A program made the position numbers and the translations under genes. From Echinostoma caproni (Eukaryota > Platyhelminthes > Trematoda > Plagiorchiida > Echinostomatidae): a DNA stretch of 64,000 bases. A model generated the notes under the pieces. It was not told where the DNA came from and searched no databases. It saw only the letters and a list, made by a program, of their open reading frames with translations. Location of the stretch: NCBI GenBank assembly GCA_900618425.1, contig UZAN01039979.1:35106-99105 (forward strand), read 5' to 3'. The first letter of the stretch is position 1, and every line of letters starts with the position of its first letter. Shown here one piece after another: positions 1-13,700 of the stretch.

Positions 1-1039
1 GTTTGCATGCCGGTACATATCAGGTCTCTCAGACCCGGCACACTAAACGATCTCGGAACACCTGGGTAGTAGTGAATGAATGTATCGATGTTACACCTCT
101 GACCCGATAAGTCAACATCATTGTTATCCAGTCACGAATGAAATAGGTTTACGGGTCACCAACTTGTTCGATGACAGCGTGCAGGGTATATAATTATTGT
201 CTTTGAATCATCGATATGATCAACTGGTATCGATTCAACTACACTATAAAAGCCAATATTTGGCGAAATCATTTACTCTTACATGTGTTTGGAGATTGGT
301 CCAATGAAAGTCGTTCCTCCTATGTTTGATTTGCATTCTCGTATGCCCTATAATGACCATACTAATTGGTGGAAATAACTTAAAAACATGGCTATCCTTA
401 TTGAGACCAATCAGCAATGTATTTCGAACTTTTCTTTTGAATGCTTAGATCAACTTAGGTGATTTCAGTTGTGTCAGGGAAGGAAAATTCACATGTCGCA
501 GATAAGCACCAGCTAGAATAAAACAGATTTATAGCACTATCCGTCAAATATTGCAAGGTCTCTCATTGTTACTAAGTATTTTAGTAAGTGTATCGTGATC
601 AGTTACGGCTGGTGCGGTCTTAACTAAAACATTGTTGACAAAAATTTGTACTGACTCCTAGGTTTCTGCCTGTAATTTGTATTTTAATTGTACGGAGCGG
701 TTATTAATTGCTCAGTTATTGAATTCGTATGGCGTGATTTGTTAGTTTGCATAAGTTGAACACAAAATTTAACCGGGATTATTCTGGTCCTTAATGGGTC
801 ATTTATTTCCGTTGTACCACCATAGCTACATCCGAAAACATCTTACGGATAAGTCTTCACTCTGAGCCACCAAATAACTTTCACTTACCGTTTGATTGAG
901 TTAACACTGCCGACACTAAACCCAATAGCTCTATACATATAAGGTTGCAGGGAGATGTTAACAAAATACAATTTACAATGTTTGAAAATGCCAGCTGCTC
1001 AAAACACATTTATCTTATCCTACCAAAGCCTCAGTATGG

Positions 1040-1400
1040 TTGGAGTGGGTATCTAGCGTTGCGGCTAGCCACTCTTCCCATGCACCTCGAGAAGCACTCC
1101 CATACAACCAGGCGTCTCAAATAACCTCTGCTGAGGAAGCCCTACTTACTGCCTTCTCGTGGCGGAGGTGTTTTCAACCAAAGTGAGAGGATGAAAAGTT
1201 GACATCCAGGGCTATAACCGGGTTGGTGGACCACTGGTAGTTCACCCAGGGAAGTTGCCCAAAAACCCTGATTCCGAACCAATCAAGGGGAGGTGTACGA
1301 ACCACCTGTACATCGGTTGTGGCAATGGTCACCGGCTCAAATGGGCATCGAGATGTATTGAGCACATTGGACGTTTGACCCCTTCCAAGGGGCTGTTTAT
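1040..1400. repeat. Probable dispersed repeat fragment, GC-richer than surroundings
   Basis: The segment differs sharply in base composition from its AT-rich flanks and has the look of a retroelement untranslated region, with patches such as aaaaccctgattccgaacc and gtacgaaccacctgtacatc. No coding frame of note and no second copy in this window. The assignment is an inference from composition and general resemblance to retroelement leader sequence. Confidence 0.35.
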
Positions 1401-3719
1401 AAAAAAACGGCGAGCAAAAGTTGTCTCAGTTATATTTGTTGGTTTACAACAGTAACCTCCATTTCATGCAATGCCTTTCCCCTTCGTGCACAGCAAACGA
1501 AATTGAAATCTCCAAATTCAACTCTTAATTTCGCAGTACTATTCCGTTTTTTTGATAAATAAATCAATATTTAACCAACAATCGAGTTAGTGCTTTACCA
1601 CATTAGGGGCTACAAATGAATTTTCAATCATTATCTACGGCGCTCCTTTTGGCATTTTCCGTTTTAGTCATATTTTTCGGATCGTTAATGCAAATTGATG
1701 GATAAAGTCGTATATCATTCAGTAGTCAAGGTCATGCGGCTTAGGTTTTGTGCAAACATGTAATTTTGTGGCTAGCAACAGAAAAGATCAATTCTTAAAG
1801 TAACAATAACTTCCTTTTCACTTATTTATACCAATAATTCAAACTCCTAAACCTTAGGTCGGGTACCCTGCGTAACTCAATTCACACAGGTATATTATCC
1901 ATCATTGTGAAAGCGGTGGTGTCCCACAACCGTTCGTTGGCGTCTAGATCCGAATTCCGTTGGTCTTATTACCACTGCATGCAAGCAAAAAGGAATCAAG
2001 CACTTTATCGGTATTTTACTGCAGATTAAAAGATATACCCCAGCTTTCAGTTAACAAATTCAAATTGTTATTGCAAACTACAATACTTTTTATATTGATA
2101 TATATTTCTTGTTGTATCAAAGTTTTATACGCAAATAATAACCAGTCCTACGAAAATCGCTGAAGATATTTCACGCTTCGTTTCTCTCTTGGTTTGAGTG
2201 TTACAAATCTTGGCTGCGTTTCTGCGCCAGCTGTTAGTTTTGACCAGAAAAAAAAATGTAAAAGAAAATTTCGTTCAAAATAAGCATTTCAACGGATTAT
2301 AATTTCTGTAATCGAGGAATCTGCTTTTCCCACACTCAGATGATACGACAGAAGTCCCATCAGGTTCGCCGTCCGAAATTTGGGTTTCTGTGCCCGGTCA
2401 TCCTTCGGGGTGGACATCAGTGTATTATGCGACTGTGGTTCGCAGCATGGGATACATAGACCTACGTATACACACAAGGACACGTCGAAAACAGAGGGCA
2501 CGACAAATTTATTCTGCTACTTCACTGCACATCATTCATCCGATCAATAAGTTTACTTGGCAAAATCGTCCCGGTAACCTGTCTATATCAACTTGTCGTC
2601 CTTCTTCAGTCTGTGTGTAGTCACACACTCATAAACCCGTTTTCAATGGTCTGATGGAAGTAATTAAACGACGCATTGATCTGAAAGCGAAATTGATTCA
2701 TTTCCCAAAATATGTTGGCTTTGAAACAAAATCAATTCAAACATTTTAGGAACCCTGTTATACAATTCACTGGTAACGCTACTCAGAAAATCGAGTCATG
2801 TCAAATAATCTCGTTTCTGAACAGAAAATTTCTAGAATGGGGCGGAAAATGTATAACTTTCATTTGTCTTTGTACTACGTGATGTATAATGTTAGGTGTT
2901 TCTTTCGTTTATCGTTGTGACTGAAAATGGCATTTATATTCCCGATTGCTCAATAAAGATTGGAACAATGTTGAACGGTAAATCATTTAGGAGTAAATAA
3001 ACTGAAGTTCGAAACATGGAAAGTAGCGTAATGTTTTACTAAAACTAACTTGAATGTTAGAAAAATACAAAAGAATTAAGTTTTGATTCATGGTCCCTTT
3101 GGTGATTAGCTACTCTTTTACATTAACGGTGGCCATGACAGAAAAATTGGAGTCTTGTTGCTATGATGTTGGTAGTATTCGCAGCTCCTCGTTAATAAGC
3201 AGTCAAAAATAATGCTCAAACCGTCAAAAGAATGAATTCGATTACACTTTTGCTCTCTTTGCAAGTGATTCCGCTTTCCGATATTCTATTGCTTTCAGTG
3301 TTGAAATTAAGTCATGAGAAATCTCTTCCTAACACAAAGTCTGCTAATCAAAACCAATCCTGAGTTATTTTATTTTATTTCAACAGAAGACGACCTCGGT
3401 CTAGCACATGCAAATCCACCAGTATCAGGGTTGTTGAAGTGGNTCGTATTATTTGAAGGAAGTGATTCAGTCCCTATGTGATACCAGTCGTTCTCAATGC
3501 AACAGTTGTTTCCTTCGCGGTGTATAACCCAAAAAGTGGAAGATTTTTATCTGGTTTGATTCAGCTACAATCGTTCCATGCCTTAAGAGCATTTTAGATT
3601 GATTTCGTAATTTCACGCTACGATCGAAGTATTTTGGGACACAGGTAAAGCAAAATTAGTTCATGTTGATATCGCCAAGGCGTAGAGTTGATCATTCACA
3701 AAAATGATGTATTTTTGAA

Positions 3720-3860
3720 CTGTGAAAAGTTTAGTAGCCTCGCTGATATTCGAACCCACGCCTCACCCCATGATGGAGCAGCAAGTCTTCGTGACTATGG
3801 GATTTGTCCCGTCTTCTGTTCATCACAAATAAGTGTACTTGGTGTTCGAATAACCCCAAC
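3720..3860 (-). repeat. tRNA-derived SINE-like element, third copy of family 1
   Basis: Read on the minus strand, the block ending GGCGTGGGTTCGAATATC-AGCGAGGC and followed by TACTAAACTTTTCACAG matches the 3' part of the elements at 28981-29225 (B box, closing acceptor-like stem, then the shared tail CTACTGAACTTTTCACA). The 5' half is not recognisable. It overlaps an open frame that is therefore not a gene. Confidence 0.5.
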
Positions 3861-4158
3861 TTATATGAAACGCAAGGGGAAAAACATTGCTATTCTACAC
3901 TGGTAGTTTAACCGCATGCATGAGGTTCTGGTCCCAAAGTTTTGTTCCATTGGTTACTTGTTGGAATTGAGCACCACCTCTATATCACTTTTGGTTTGAT
4001 TCTGCCTAGTTCATATATACACTTGACGTGTATCCATGACCAGGCGGTAGAAAGTCGACTGATTATTGTATGCTTCCAAACGATATGATTATGCTAGGTT
4101 GTAAGTTTCCTTTATCAAGCTTTTTTGTCAGACATGACCATACGGAGGATTTCGGCGA

Positions 4159-4383
4159 TTGAAAATATCTATATATACAGACATGGCCGATAAGGTTAAA
4201 GATGAGATCAAAAACAGAATTTCGCCCTCTCAAGGATACGCCTTTCCTTTATCCTTTTTAACTTATTATTTCATACAATTTGTAGAATTACCCGAGGGCC
4301 AAAGGGTGCAAGCAATGGCAAAGATTATAGCAAGATTCACTCCAGGTTTTGTGGAAAATGTATGGGTAGAAAGAAACTTTTAA
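4159..4383 (+). other. Unrecognised 74-codon open frame
   Basis: An open frame containing an internal ATG in a good context (cagacATGG at about 4182) reads MADKVKDEIKNRISPSQ and, after a hydrophobic stretch, LPEGQRVQAMAKIIARFTP. The amino-acid composition is protein-like, but no family was recognised. It could be a 5' exon of the DUF4139 gene, part of a small gene, a mobile-element relic, or chance. Confidence 0.25.
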
Positions 4384-5748
4384 TGCTTATCTTGCACAAT
4401 TTAAGTGTTCAATCAACTTACCGTATTTCGATTCGATCTATTGCTGATCAAGTGTTATTCAAGGGACAGGTTAGTGAAGAAATTCCACCATTTTATTGAA
4501 TTGATTTGCTGTAACTTGTCATGTAATCTACTTGGTCTGGGATGTTGTCTCTTACTTTGTACATGACCCATGTAATTAGGAACGTTATACAGTGTGTTCC
4601 ATCAGAAAGTTACCAGCGCATACTCGTACAGAAGGGAATATAAACCAAGCAATATTCTTCTCGCAACGTTTTGAAATGCTTTCCGCAGCTCATATGGATT
4701 AATTGATGCTCAATAACGATGTCTATAGAAATTCGTCGAGACTCTGCATAACTATTCGGTACTAGGGGCTGGAACCGGTAATAAAAAACAACGGTAGTGA
4801 ATCGAGGTAACCAGTAAAAGTGAGTTCAAATATCATAGAATGATTTCCCGCTGAAGATGAGCTGGATTTCCCATCTAGCTCCCACATTCCACCGTCGCAG
4901 AAGCGTCATGGTTAGAAAACCTGCTCACGAAAATTCATCAGTTTCGGTTTGAGAGATTTGTGATCGAACCCATTGTTTGACACCTGCTAAAATCCAAAGG
5001 TTTTCAGCATTGTTATGAACAGAATTTAGGAATTTGTTGTAGGCTTCCGAAAGGCAATGATGCAGGTATTCACACCCGACCAAATTCCACCAATTCCAAG
5101 ATCAACGAACTTGATCATTTGCCTTCCGCTTGATTGTCTGATACATAATCATTTCCATAGAAACTATAATTGGATGACATTTATCAATGTGTTCTGGGAC
5201 TACAAACATCTACCTAAGCTAGTCTTACGAATTCGTCAGAATGACTCGAAACTCTGGGTGGATAACTGTGCTTGAAAACTTCAGCACAAGTCTGTTATCT
5301 GTACGAAATGTGTACCAGAACAGCGCAATGCGGGTTGGAAAATCGATGCGCGGACGATTCAGTTTTCCTGCTCGAGTTCACCACTTGTTTTGGCCTCGGT
5401 TCATTTACATACTACCCGTGTGTCATGCATGTGTGCATATTATCCTATCTGTTTTCCGATTTGGAACTAATTCAAACAGTGAGCATAATATCGACAGAAG
5501 TGAGTTGAAAACGATGTCCATGAGTGAAATCGTCCAACAAGTAGAGAGAAAAGGGGTGACTTTCAGTAATACCGTGTCAGTTTCGACAACCTACAATCGG
5601 CTCTAATGATCAGCCGGTAATTGAAATGGGTATGCATGCAAACATAGGCATACATTCATTTAGAGTTCTGACGTGCACGGAAAACAATCTCGAATCACAT
5701 TAGCGTTTTTATCGGATTTTACAGTAACCTCTGTACGGTTATTATCAG

Positions 5749-5809
5749 TCTGACCAAACTTCCCTACTCCGTGCCAAAGGACATCAGTGAGGAGTATAAG
5801 CAATTCAAG
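5749..5809 (+). CDS. Possible upstream exon of the DUF4139-family gene
   Basis: An acceptor (ttattatcag) and a donor (gtagaa) bracket an open segment of about 20 codons, including SVPKDISEEYKQFK. Its end phase (0) matches the start of the candidate exon at 6522. The sequence reads like real protein but does not resemble the beta-strand pattern expected for the start of DUF4140. No upstream exon with the required phase-2 end was found. It could belong to this gene, to another gene, or be chance. Confidence 0.3.
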
Positions 5810-6521
5810 GTAGAAAACTTCAAATTTTATTTTTGATGTTCGGCGAGAATATATCAGTACTTACTTGAATACATATATATACATATATATTGACTATTTA
5901 AATATAAAACTTAATTTTATGTGATGTGAGGTTTGGTCTAGACATCATTGTGGTCACGAAAAACGTGCCATGTCTTTAGTTCACTCTTACGAGACAGATA
6001 TATTCTCATAGAACTGCTTCTACTGGTGGCTGAATCATTTTGATACAGTCACACTATAGAGGTTTGACTTTTTAGTTGTAATTTTTTGAATATATTTCAT
6101 GGCTCACAGACATTGAAACAGCAATTTCTGACAGCACACGAATACCGCAGATCAATTCATGCATTCCTATATGTAGTTTTTTCCCCCGATACGGCTGCAT
6201 TCTCACAAAAGACCACAGTCTCGATATCGTCCATGCTACTATCCTCCCTATAACACTACATGGTTGATGTTATTATATGGTAACTAACTAGTTTGCCCTC
6301 ATCCCTGTGGGCATCATACCGTGAGTCACATCGAAACCAGTCCAAACTTTGTTATTTCTCCTCTATTCAGGCGGTCATTTAGGCTACTGTTCGATGCAGG
6401 GTAGCTGGAATACCCACAAATAGCAGGAGAAGCGTGGTATGGTGTGTGACGGGGGTTGATGGGATGCCTGTGTAAATATTTACCTTACTCACCTTACTTT
6501 GAAGTACCATTTATACTATAG

Positions 6522-6601
6522 GATGTTCTTGATGAGTCACAACGCCGAAAAATTAGAGAACCAGCGAAAGATCACCTCATCTTACATTTAAAGCCAATCA
6601 G
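6522..6601 (+). CDS. Possible upstream exon of the DUF4139-family gene
   Basis: This is an open segment of 26 codons plus 2 bases between ctatag and gtaaat. It encodes DVLDESQRRKIREP followed by a short hydrophobic stretch. The leftover AG joins with the first base of the exon at 7358 to make an Arg codon directly before VEIRGAATILDVSF, and Ile-Arg-Val-Glu is exactly what the family often shows at this point. The rest of the segment is not clearly DUF4140-like. Phase compatibility on both sides is the main support. Confidence 0.4.
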
Positions 6602-7357
6602 GTAAATACAAGCATTATCATATTCGGTATTGCCTTGATTTTATCCTAACAATAAGTTTATACCGTATTTATCTTTCATCATAACCGAAATTACTAATTT
6701 AGGTACCATTTCATCCAACTAACCATCCATTCATCCATCCACACCCTTAAATATTCATACATGCACACGTATAAACCGGAACACATACTTCACATTTTAC
6801 CTCTAGCACCGTCACTTATCCACTTCATCCTTTGCGCAATTGGTTTCGCTGCTTTTATTCATTTTGAGGTAAAAATTGACTGAAAGTTGTCTAATTCTGG
6901 GGGACGTTTCCACAATACAAGGGTTAATTTTCTTGGTCATTTGTGTTTAGATCATTATTTTGGATATAGCATTCGGAATATCATAAGTATAGATCGAAAT
7001 ATCAGTCTACAATTGGTTTATTTATTTGTCTGAATCTGCATGTCACGTCATTGAGAAACTCGGTGTCTGTTAGCTTTATACCACTCTTATACTAATATAG
7101 GGGATGGGTGATGTGACTCGCTACTCCAAACTAAAGTTTTCATCTTTGGTTTATATAATTATAAAAACTCATCCCTCCCACGTTTCACCAATAAACGTTA
7201 GGGAATAAATAGAATAATTCACACATCTGCTGACTGTCATCAGGTTAATTTCTATGCTGCCGTTGCGTTTTTCTCATTGTGATCGTATGTAGGAACAGAA
7301 TATACTTTCGCATATGAAGTCTAACCTTTCTCTTTTGTTTATCATAATAAAAATTAG

Positions 7358-7751
7358 AGTGGAAATTCGTGGTGCCGCCACTATCTTGGATGTGAGCTTT
7401 TTCGCCCGTTCTTTATCCGAGGGCGAGGACACCTGGTCCCATACAATCAATGAACTTACCACCGAATTGCGTCATTGTCAACGGCAAATGGACTGTCTTT
7501 CGGGTCGTATTGCTCGAACCGGAAAGCAACGACTTGTGTTGGACACATTCGCAGACAATCTAATTCGCCGGGATGAGGAAGTAACCGGTACGGTTGGACT
7601 CGGTGGAAGCGGATCGATGGGAACTTTGATCCCAGGTGTTGCCGCAGGTGTGACAACTGGTGCAGGAGTTACACAAGCACCGGGATTGTGTCCTATCTCC
7701 TCTGGAGCGCCGTCTCCACAACTGAACAGTGATCACAAAAGCTCACTGGAG
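7358..7751 (+). CDS. Exon: end of DUF4140-like domain and first coiled-coil segment
   Basis: The first base completes an Arg codon from the preceding exon; 131 codons follow, ending at the donor gtaggt in phase 0. The segment RGAATILDVSF is the conserved closing motif of the DUF4140 N-terminal domain. It is followed by a helical stretch (ELTTELRHCQRQMDCLSGRI and on to VLDTFADNL) typical of the spacer between DUF4140 and DUF4139. The last third is rich in Gly, Thr, Ala and Pro and is probably disordered. An alternative acceptor two bases downstream would change only the junction residue. Confidence 0.8.
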
Positions 7752-10700
7752 GTAGGTTGGTGTTTTTCACTCAGAAATACCCATATACTAATCTCGAGAT
7801 AACTTGCCAATTTTCAGAAACATTTCAATCAAGTATGCCATTCCTTTTATACTGCATGGATGCATGCATTGGCTGGCACGTAAATTATGTTGCGAGCATT
7901 GTCTATTACTAAGCTTGACGTTTTTTATATTGTACAACCATTCGGAGACTGCCATATGTCTAACTTCATTTTTAGTCCCACTAAATGTGACAGGCGTGCC
8001 TGAAACTAAAAACTTAGTCCGATGTGAAGTACTTTTTCAGCCTTGGCCACATGCACGATCACGCAAACAAAGGCCGTTGCAGAATGGAGAAACGGAACTT
8101 GTGTTGATAGCTTTTATTTACTGCCTAAGTTTAAAAAGTTTGGTTGTTAAAGTTTATCACGGGATATTCACTTTTCACTTCTTCTGAAGGTCTCTTCCAA
8201 TTTATTGGGCAGTTCATTATAATAGATGCATGATTTAACAGAGACTTTTTGTTCCGTTGTTGCATAACTGTCTGCGTTACTTGCAAATGCTTCACGCACT
8301 CAAACAAATGAATGTTATAATCTCTGGTTTGGTTCTATGATAACGATATGCGACAAATATGGATGCTTTCGTTTATCACCAGTGATTGATTTTGTGATCT
8401 TGCATGTACTCTCACTGTGATTTTATCATAACCTCAATAACAATCAGCAAATAACTAGAAAGTTGAGCTTTGGGTTTAGAATGATCAGGAAATCCACTGT
8501 GAAATTCTGATTGGAATGCATGCATGTATTTATCAAAAGGAGGTCGCACCAAACCCTTGTTATACTAAAATGATTCGTGGATAGTGGTATCGTATTTCGA
8601 TGATAGAAGGGGGCTGGCTGAGAAAACAATGACATATAAATACATTATAGTTCCACTTCGAAATTACATTTAATGGTGAGCAGTGGTTTGAGATGGATTC
8701 TTTATTTTGTCTGAGCCTTAATCAGGCATTATCTCTACGCCATATCCTCAGTCCGTTTAGACAACTATACATTTCAAAAACACCATGCTTAAACAGTACT
8801 GTTGTTATAGCTCATTAGTAGTGCACATGCACTCATTTTGAATTTCCATTCAAAATTGTCAGGCCAAAGATTGATGGCATAGGAAATAACTCCAGTTGGT
8901 ACTTTTGTTAACACCCGGTGATCTGGTTAGCAAGCGCGCGAAAATCCACTGGAATTATAAGCTAGAAGTTCTAAGTTATAGCCCCAATACCGTTGACTTT
9001 GTATTTATCTTTGAAATTCCCTTTCCGAAAGGTTTTAATAATTTTGTAACTAATGATTTCACCTACGGCTAATATGGCAAGAACTTTGATGTGCATCAAG
9101 GTTTGTGTGAAATCTAATATTATTAATAATAATACCAATAATAATAGCAATAAACCTGGTTGTATTTTTACCGCTCTATAATCTCATAGTCATAGTAAAA
9201 ACGTTCTAAACCTCCAATGTTTGGTGTTTTATTTCATTATTGACATTTCCAAACGAACATGCACAACGAAATCTCGTAGTGAAAAGATGGTTTTTGATCT
9301 GCCAGTAACGTAGCTATCACCGTTCCTCATCCTCATTGTGGATTTTCAATGTAAAAAGTAATCTGAATCCTCAAGAAGGGTCTTGGGCTTCGGCATATTT
9401 TCGATGTTATTGAACTTCGTGATAGTGTACAGTTTGTTGCTACGCAACTCCCCGCAACCAATTTCATTTTACCACTCAGTTAAATAAAACAAATTGACCG
9501 CATTTCAGTGAAATAAGTTAAATTGTTGGTGGTTTGAAAAATCATAACCTGATGGAAGCTAATTTTGTTTTTTATAGCTGCGGCCCATTCAGGGTAGCCG
9601 TCCTAGACCCGGAATATGCTGGTACAGTATTTGGATAAATTCCTACTAGCACACAGAATGATCTTGTGGTAATCGTTTTTGAATTGTACGTATTATGTTG
9701 ACACTTAGTTCTTAAAAAGGGTTTCCACAAAAACATAATGGTCGATTAAGTTGATAATAAGGATAGTATGGAGTGGAATGCTAGGTAAAATATGGAAATC
9801 TGATCACTGTGTAATTGGTATGTCCGCAGTCATTCATAGGTTAATCGCCTCATGAGAGTTTCATATCAACATCCGTCCATCGGCCTGTATGAGGGCTCAC
9901 TAGTCCGCCCTATTCTATTGACTGTCGTACAAGGCAAGTAATTCACCCATGGACCAATAAACTGTTAACGGTCGACATGCACTGAAACATACGTATGCAT
10001 ACTGCCATACGCTAGCTGTCTAGTTTGATTCTACTATGACTCTGCGTTACGTTTGGCCAGGTTCAATCACGAAAATGGGTGAATTGTTTGGATCACTGCT
10101 GTGGCAACAAAGCCCGAACGCGTAATCATCCATCCACAACTATCGGCATTCGAACGAGATCATCGGGTCCCGTTGCTTCTAGTAGCAACAGTCGACGATT
10201 GTCCCATCCTTTAGTCCATGGAGACCGTGGCTATGTCGAGGCACGATCCCATGTGCTGCCACTCGGTTCGGTGTATTCCGTGCAGTCGGATCCTTCCGGA
10301 TCGAAGAACACTTTGCAAACATTATCCACGAGTGCCGTCTCCCTGACCAGAGTGAGGTGTTCATTCTCTATGATTGCCTATAAAGTGCATTATAAGTATA
10401 CTTTCTGCACCCATCAAATTTGGGCGGTGGAAAAACGCGCACCATAGCCTAACCATCTTAAGTGACTGGCTGCGTCCGGGTCTTGGTAAACGGAAACACT
10501 GTGCCCATGTGTATGAGAAAGCGTTTTTACACAAAATGCGATTAGCAAAATTTTACCAAAGTTCACTGCTCATCGTGTTTTATTCCTGTAATTTTGTATC
10601 TTTTCACTAAATGTGATGTCAACGAATGGCACGAAAAAATAGAAGCAAAAAGGCGTAAAACCGATGAACCCCAAATGGCGAGGATTTGCCTCGCAGTCTC

Positions 10701-13700
10701 GTGTACCAGTCATTCTAATTGGCTTATAACAGCCTCAGCTACCTTCGAAAACTGGCCTCACACATCAATCTCAGAAACAATAGTTAAACCGTGGAAACAT
10801 GTTATTATGGTATAGATAGATAACATAGAACGTATGAACCCATGCGAAACCCCCTTGGTGAAACTGCAAAGAAATTGCAAGGCGAACGATGAAGTTATGT
10901 TTTGTGGGACTGCAAAGACAGTATGCATATTTTTGCAATTTTGTAAAATATCTTATGAAACAATGCTATAAAATAATCAAATCTCTGACATCGAATTGTT
11001 CTTATGCAATGCAGATTATGTTATGTTCTATTATTAATATTGTTCCAAACCTTTATTTATTCACTATATGCTTGTAAAGTAAACTTTCGGAAATGGGTTA
11101 ATTCTAATCAAAATAATAGAGAGAAGCGGAGAGATGAAGTGTCTGTGGCTGGACTAGAGTTGATATGACGATAACCACGTTAAACATTATATCATGTCAA
11201 AATATTGGCGAAAGCATTTGAGTTTGAAAGTTGTTTTTGAAGTCATGTGGAATGACGGCGGGGGGAAAATGTCTGATTTTACTTAAACTTCTTAGTTAGT
11301 ATTAATGAAGCAATCCAAATTTACTCTTAATCCTATCACGTTTATTAGGGAAAACTTCGAATCGGGTAGATGTATCACAGATGAAAGTGACAACACATTT
11401 GACCATAAGCGACATTTGATGGTAAAAATGGTTTCGAGCGAACGAAAGTCTATTATTCAAACCTCTTGATTTGAGCAACTTTGAGAAACTGACATTAAAC
11501 GTAGGAAGAAATTAGTTTTATCCATCTCGACTTGCGTGTCAGTGAATCTTAGGGAAAAACACTGTGATCGAATAATAATTATGTAACGGAAACAACCAAT
11601 TTAATGGTATTTCTCAGTTTTTTTCCTTACTCCTCTGGCTGTAGCATCAGATCTGCAGCGAATACTTTTAAAAAGTTACCATCAATTCACCCATGGAATA
11701 AACTGATTTTTGGTAAAGTTACAAACTAGTGAAGTCATATTTCCCCACAGGCAACCGCATTTGCATCGATATGAGATGTACATTGAAAAGTCCGTGTTCG
11801 GACAATACGACGTTGATATGGCCGGTAAGGTGACCCTGAGATCAAGCATCAGTAATGACTGTTTCTTATGAAACTTTCTTTGTATCAAAAATGCTGCTTT
11901 ATTATGCAGTGGTAAAGGCTGTTTCAGCATCATACAGGTTTCTTTAGGTATTTCTCTGGTTTCCTGTACCAATTCACAAGGGCCAGTTTACCGAGTACCA
12001 CCAGTCGAGGACTAAATCCTCTACTATTCACCACGGAGAGATGCTATGCTATTCAAGTGCGTTCTGTTTTAAACGAAACTGTATGACATAAGAACTGATT
12101 GCTAGAATGAGATAGCCACGTTTACGCATGCCACAAGAGTGTGTTAACTATAACGTAGTATGTGAATGAAGGTTCCTTATGTCACGAACGGTATCATTTA
12201 AGGACCTGGTGTTTTTTCGAGGAATCGAATTTTAAATACATGGTGCTGTGTTTCGAGCCTGCATTCCATAAAGAACAGCGTTTATTCTTTATCATAAGAC
12301 ACTCGGGTGAAATTCGCGGATTACAAAAGCAAAGGATTCGGTGACCATTGCGAGTGCCTAGATGTGCCTGTTACTCCCTTTTCGGTAAGGTTCGAAAATG
12401 TGTCTAACTGCGCACTTCATGCACTTCTGTGGTATGCAGTCGGTGAAGGTCATTCATTTACCTACCCACCGCAACACTGTCTATATCTATCCCTAAGGGC
12501 ATTATGATACAGTTCCCTAGTTTCTCTTCTGTAGGCACGTTGAATTGCTTTTCGCAATTTCGCATTTGTTCATACTTCCATTTGATTTAGTGTGGCGTTC
12601 ATAGAACATTCAGAAAAGATACCGTATAAGTACTTACCACCGATACCTAAAGCATTCTGTCAGTTTCGTTGCGTACATTTATAGCAGTCACAAGAAGCAT
12701 AACACAATATGTAAGGTAGATAGAAGAATGAGAGTTGATTGTTTGCTGGCGAGTTTACACCTATCCCTCGTCCTCGAGGCCTACGAATGTTTTTGTTTAT
12801 TTTATGCTTTTCAATAAATCTTGTTATCAGCAAACCAGGTGTGCTTGTTAGGCCACAAGCGCGCGGATCCCTTTAGAGCAGGTCACCGGCAAGTAATGCA
12901 ATTGAGAAACAACCTTAAACTTAGATGTAGTGCGCTACTGTCGGTGTTTTATGATTTACTTCAGGTCAGATTGTATGACATTGATGTTTGGATTCCTGAC
13001 ACACTGATTGCATCTTTTTTCATTCTAATTGTCTGTGTATCCGAGTTGAAAGCAAGTAAATGGCAATTGGTTGACTAACGTTATCAATTTTAAATCGTCT
13101 CAGTAATGTTTCTCTGATCGACAGAGGAATTCCGTTCTCAAGAGCTCGAGTCCGGTTTCTTACCAGGAATTCATGTATTATTGCAAGTTAGCTTAGTAAA
13201 GCGCTTTACTTTCCCGAAACAGTGCAACGAAACTGATAAAATTATGCTTCGGCAAATAACTGATCGAAAATTTACTAGGTTACCGTTACAGCTGTATGCA
13301 TGAAATATGTATGTATCCTCTCTTTCTATCTGTTTCCGCTGAGGCTTTTTTATAACACGCTATGCTTCATGTGCTCTCTGAAATGTCAAGCATGTTCGTT
13401 ATTCAGCTGCCTGCTTTTATTCTCATCTTAAACCAAGAGAGAATTTCTGTTGGTCATATTAATCAATCTATTCTGTCCAATTCCATTATCACTAACTTCA
13501 GCTTGGGTGAACTCAGACAATCTGTGATACCTGTTCAACAACGCCAAATTGGTGGTTGAAACAACGTCAATAATAATAATAATAATAATAACGGTGATAA
13601 AGATCTTAATGATAATCCGTTCTTCGGTAATCACAAGCTACAAAATATAGCACAGTGACATTCATTATTCTTTACAAACCGAGTACAGAAATAATAAAAT

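Larger units (their letters stand above)
1..5748. other. Upstream flank, no confident gene
   Basis: This is AT-rich DNA with many stops in all frames. It may be intergenic or include 5' exons of the DUF4139 gene that were not recognised. It contains a GC-richer presumed repeat (about 1040-1400), a tRNA-like SINE copy (about 3720-3860) and one open frame of unknown meaning (4159-4383). No promoter could be assigned. Confidence 0.5.

Noticed and set aside
5241..5606. 121-codon open frame on + upstream of the gene
   Set aside because: The composition is irregular, no domain is recognisable, and two overlapping frames are equally open; no splice structure links it to the gene.
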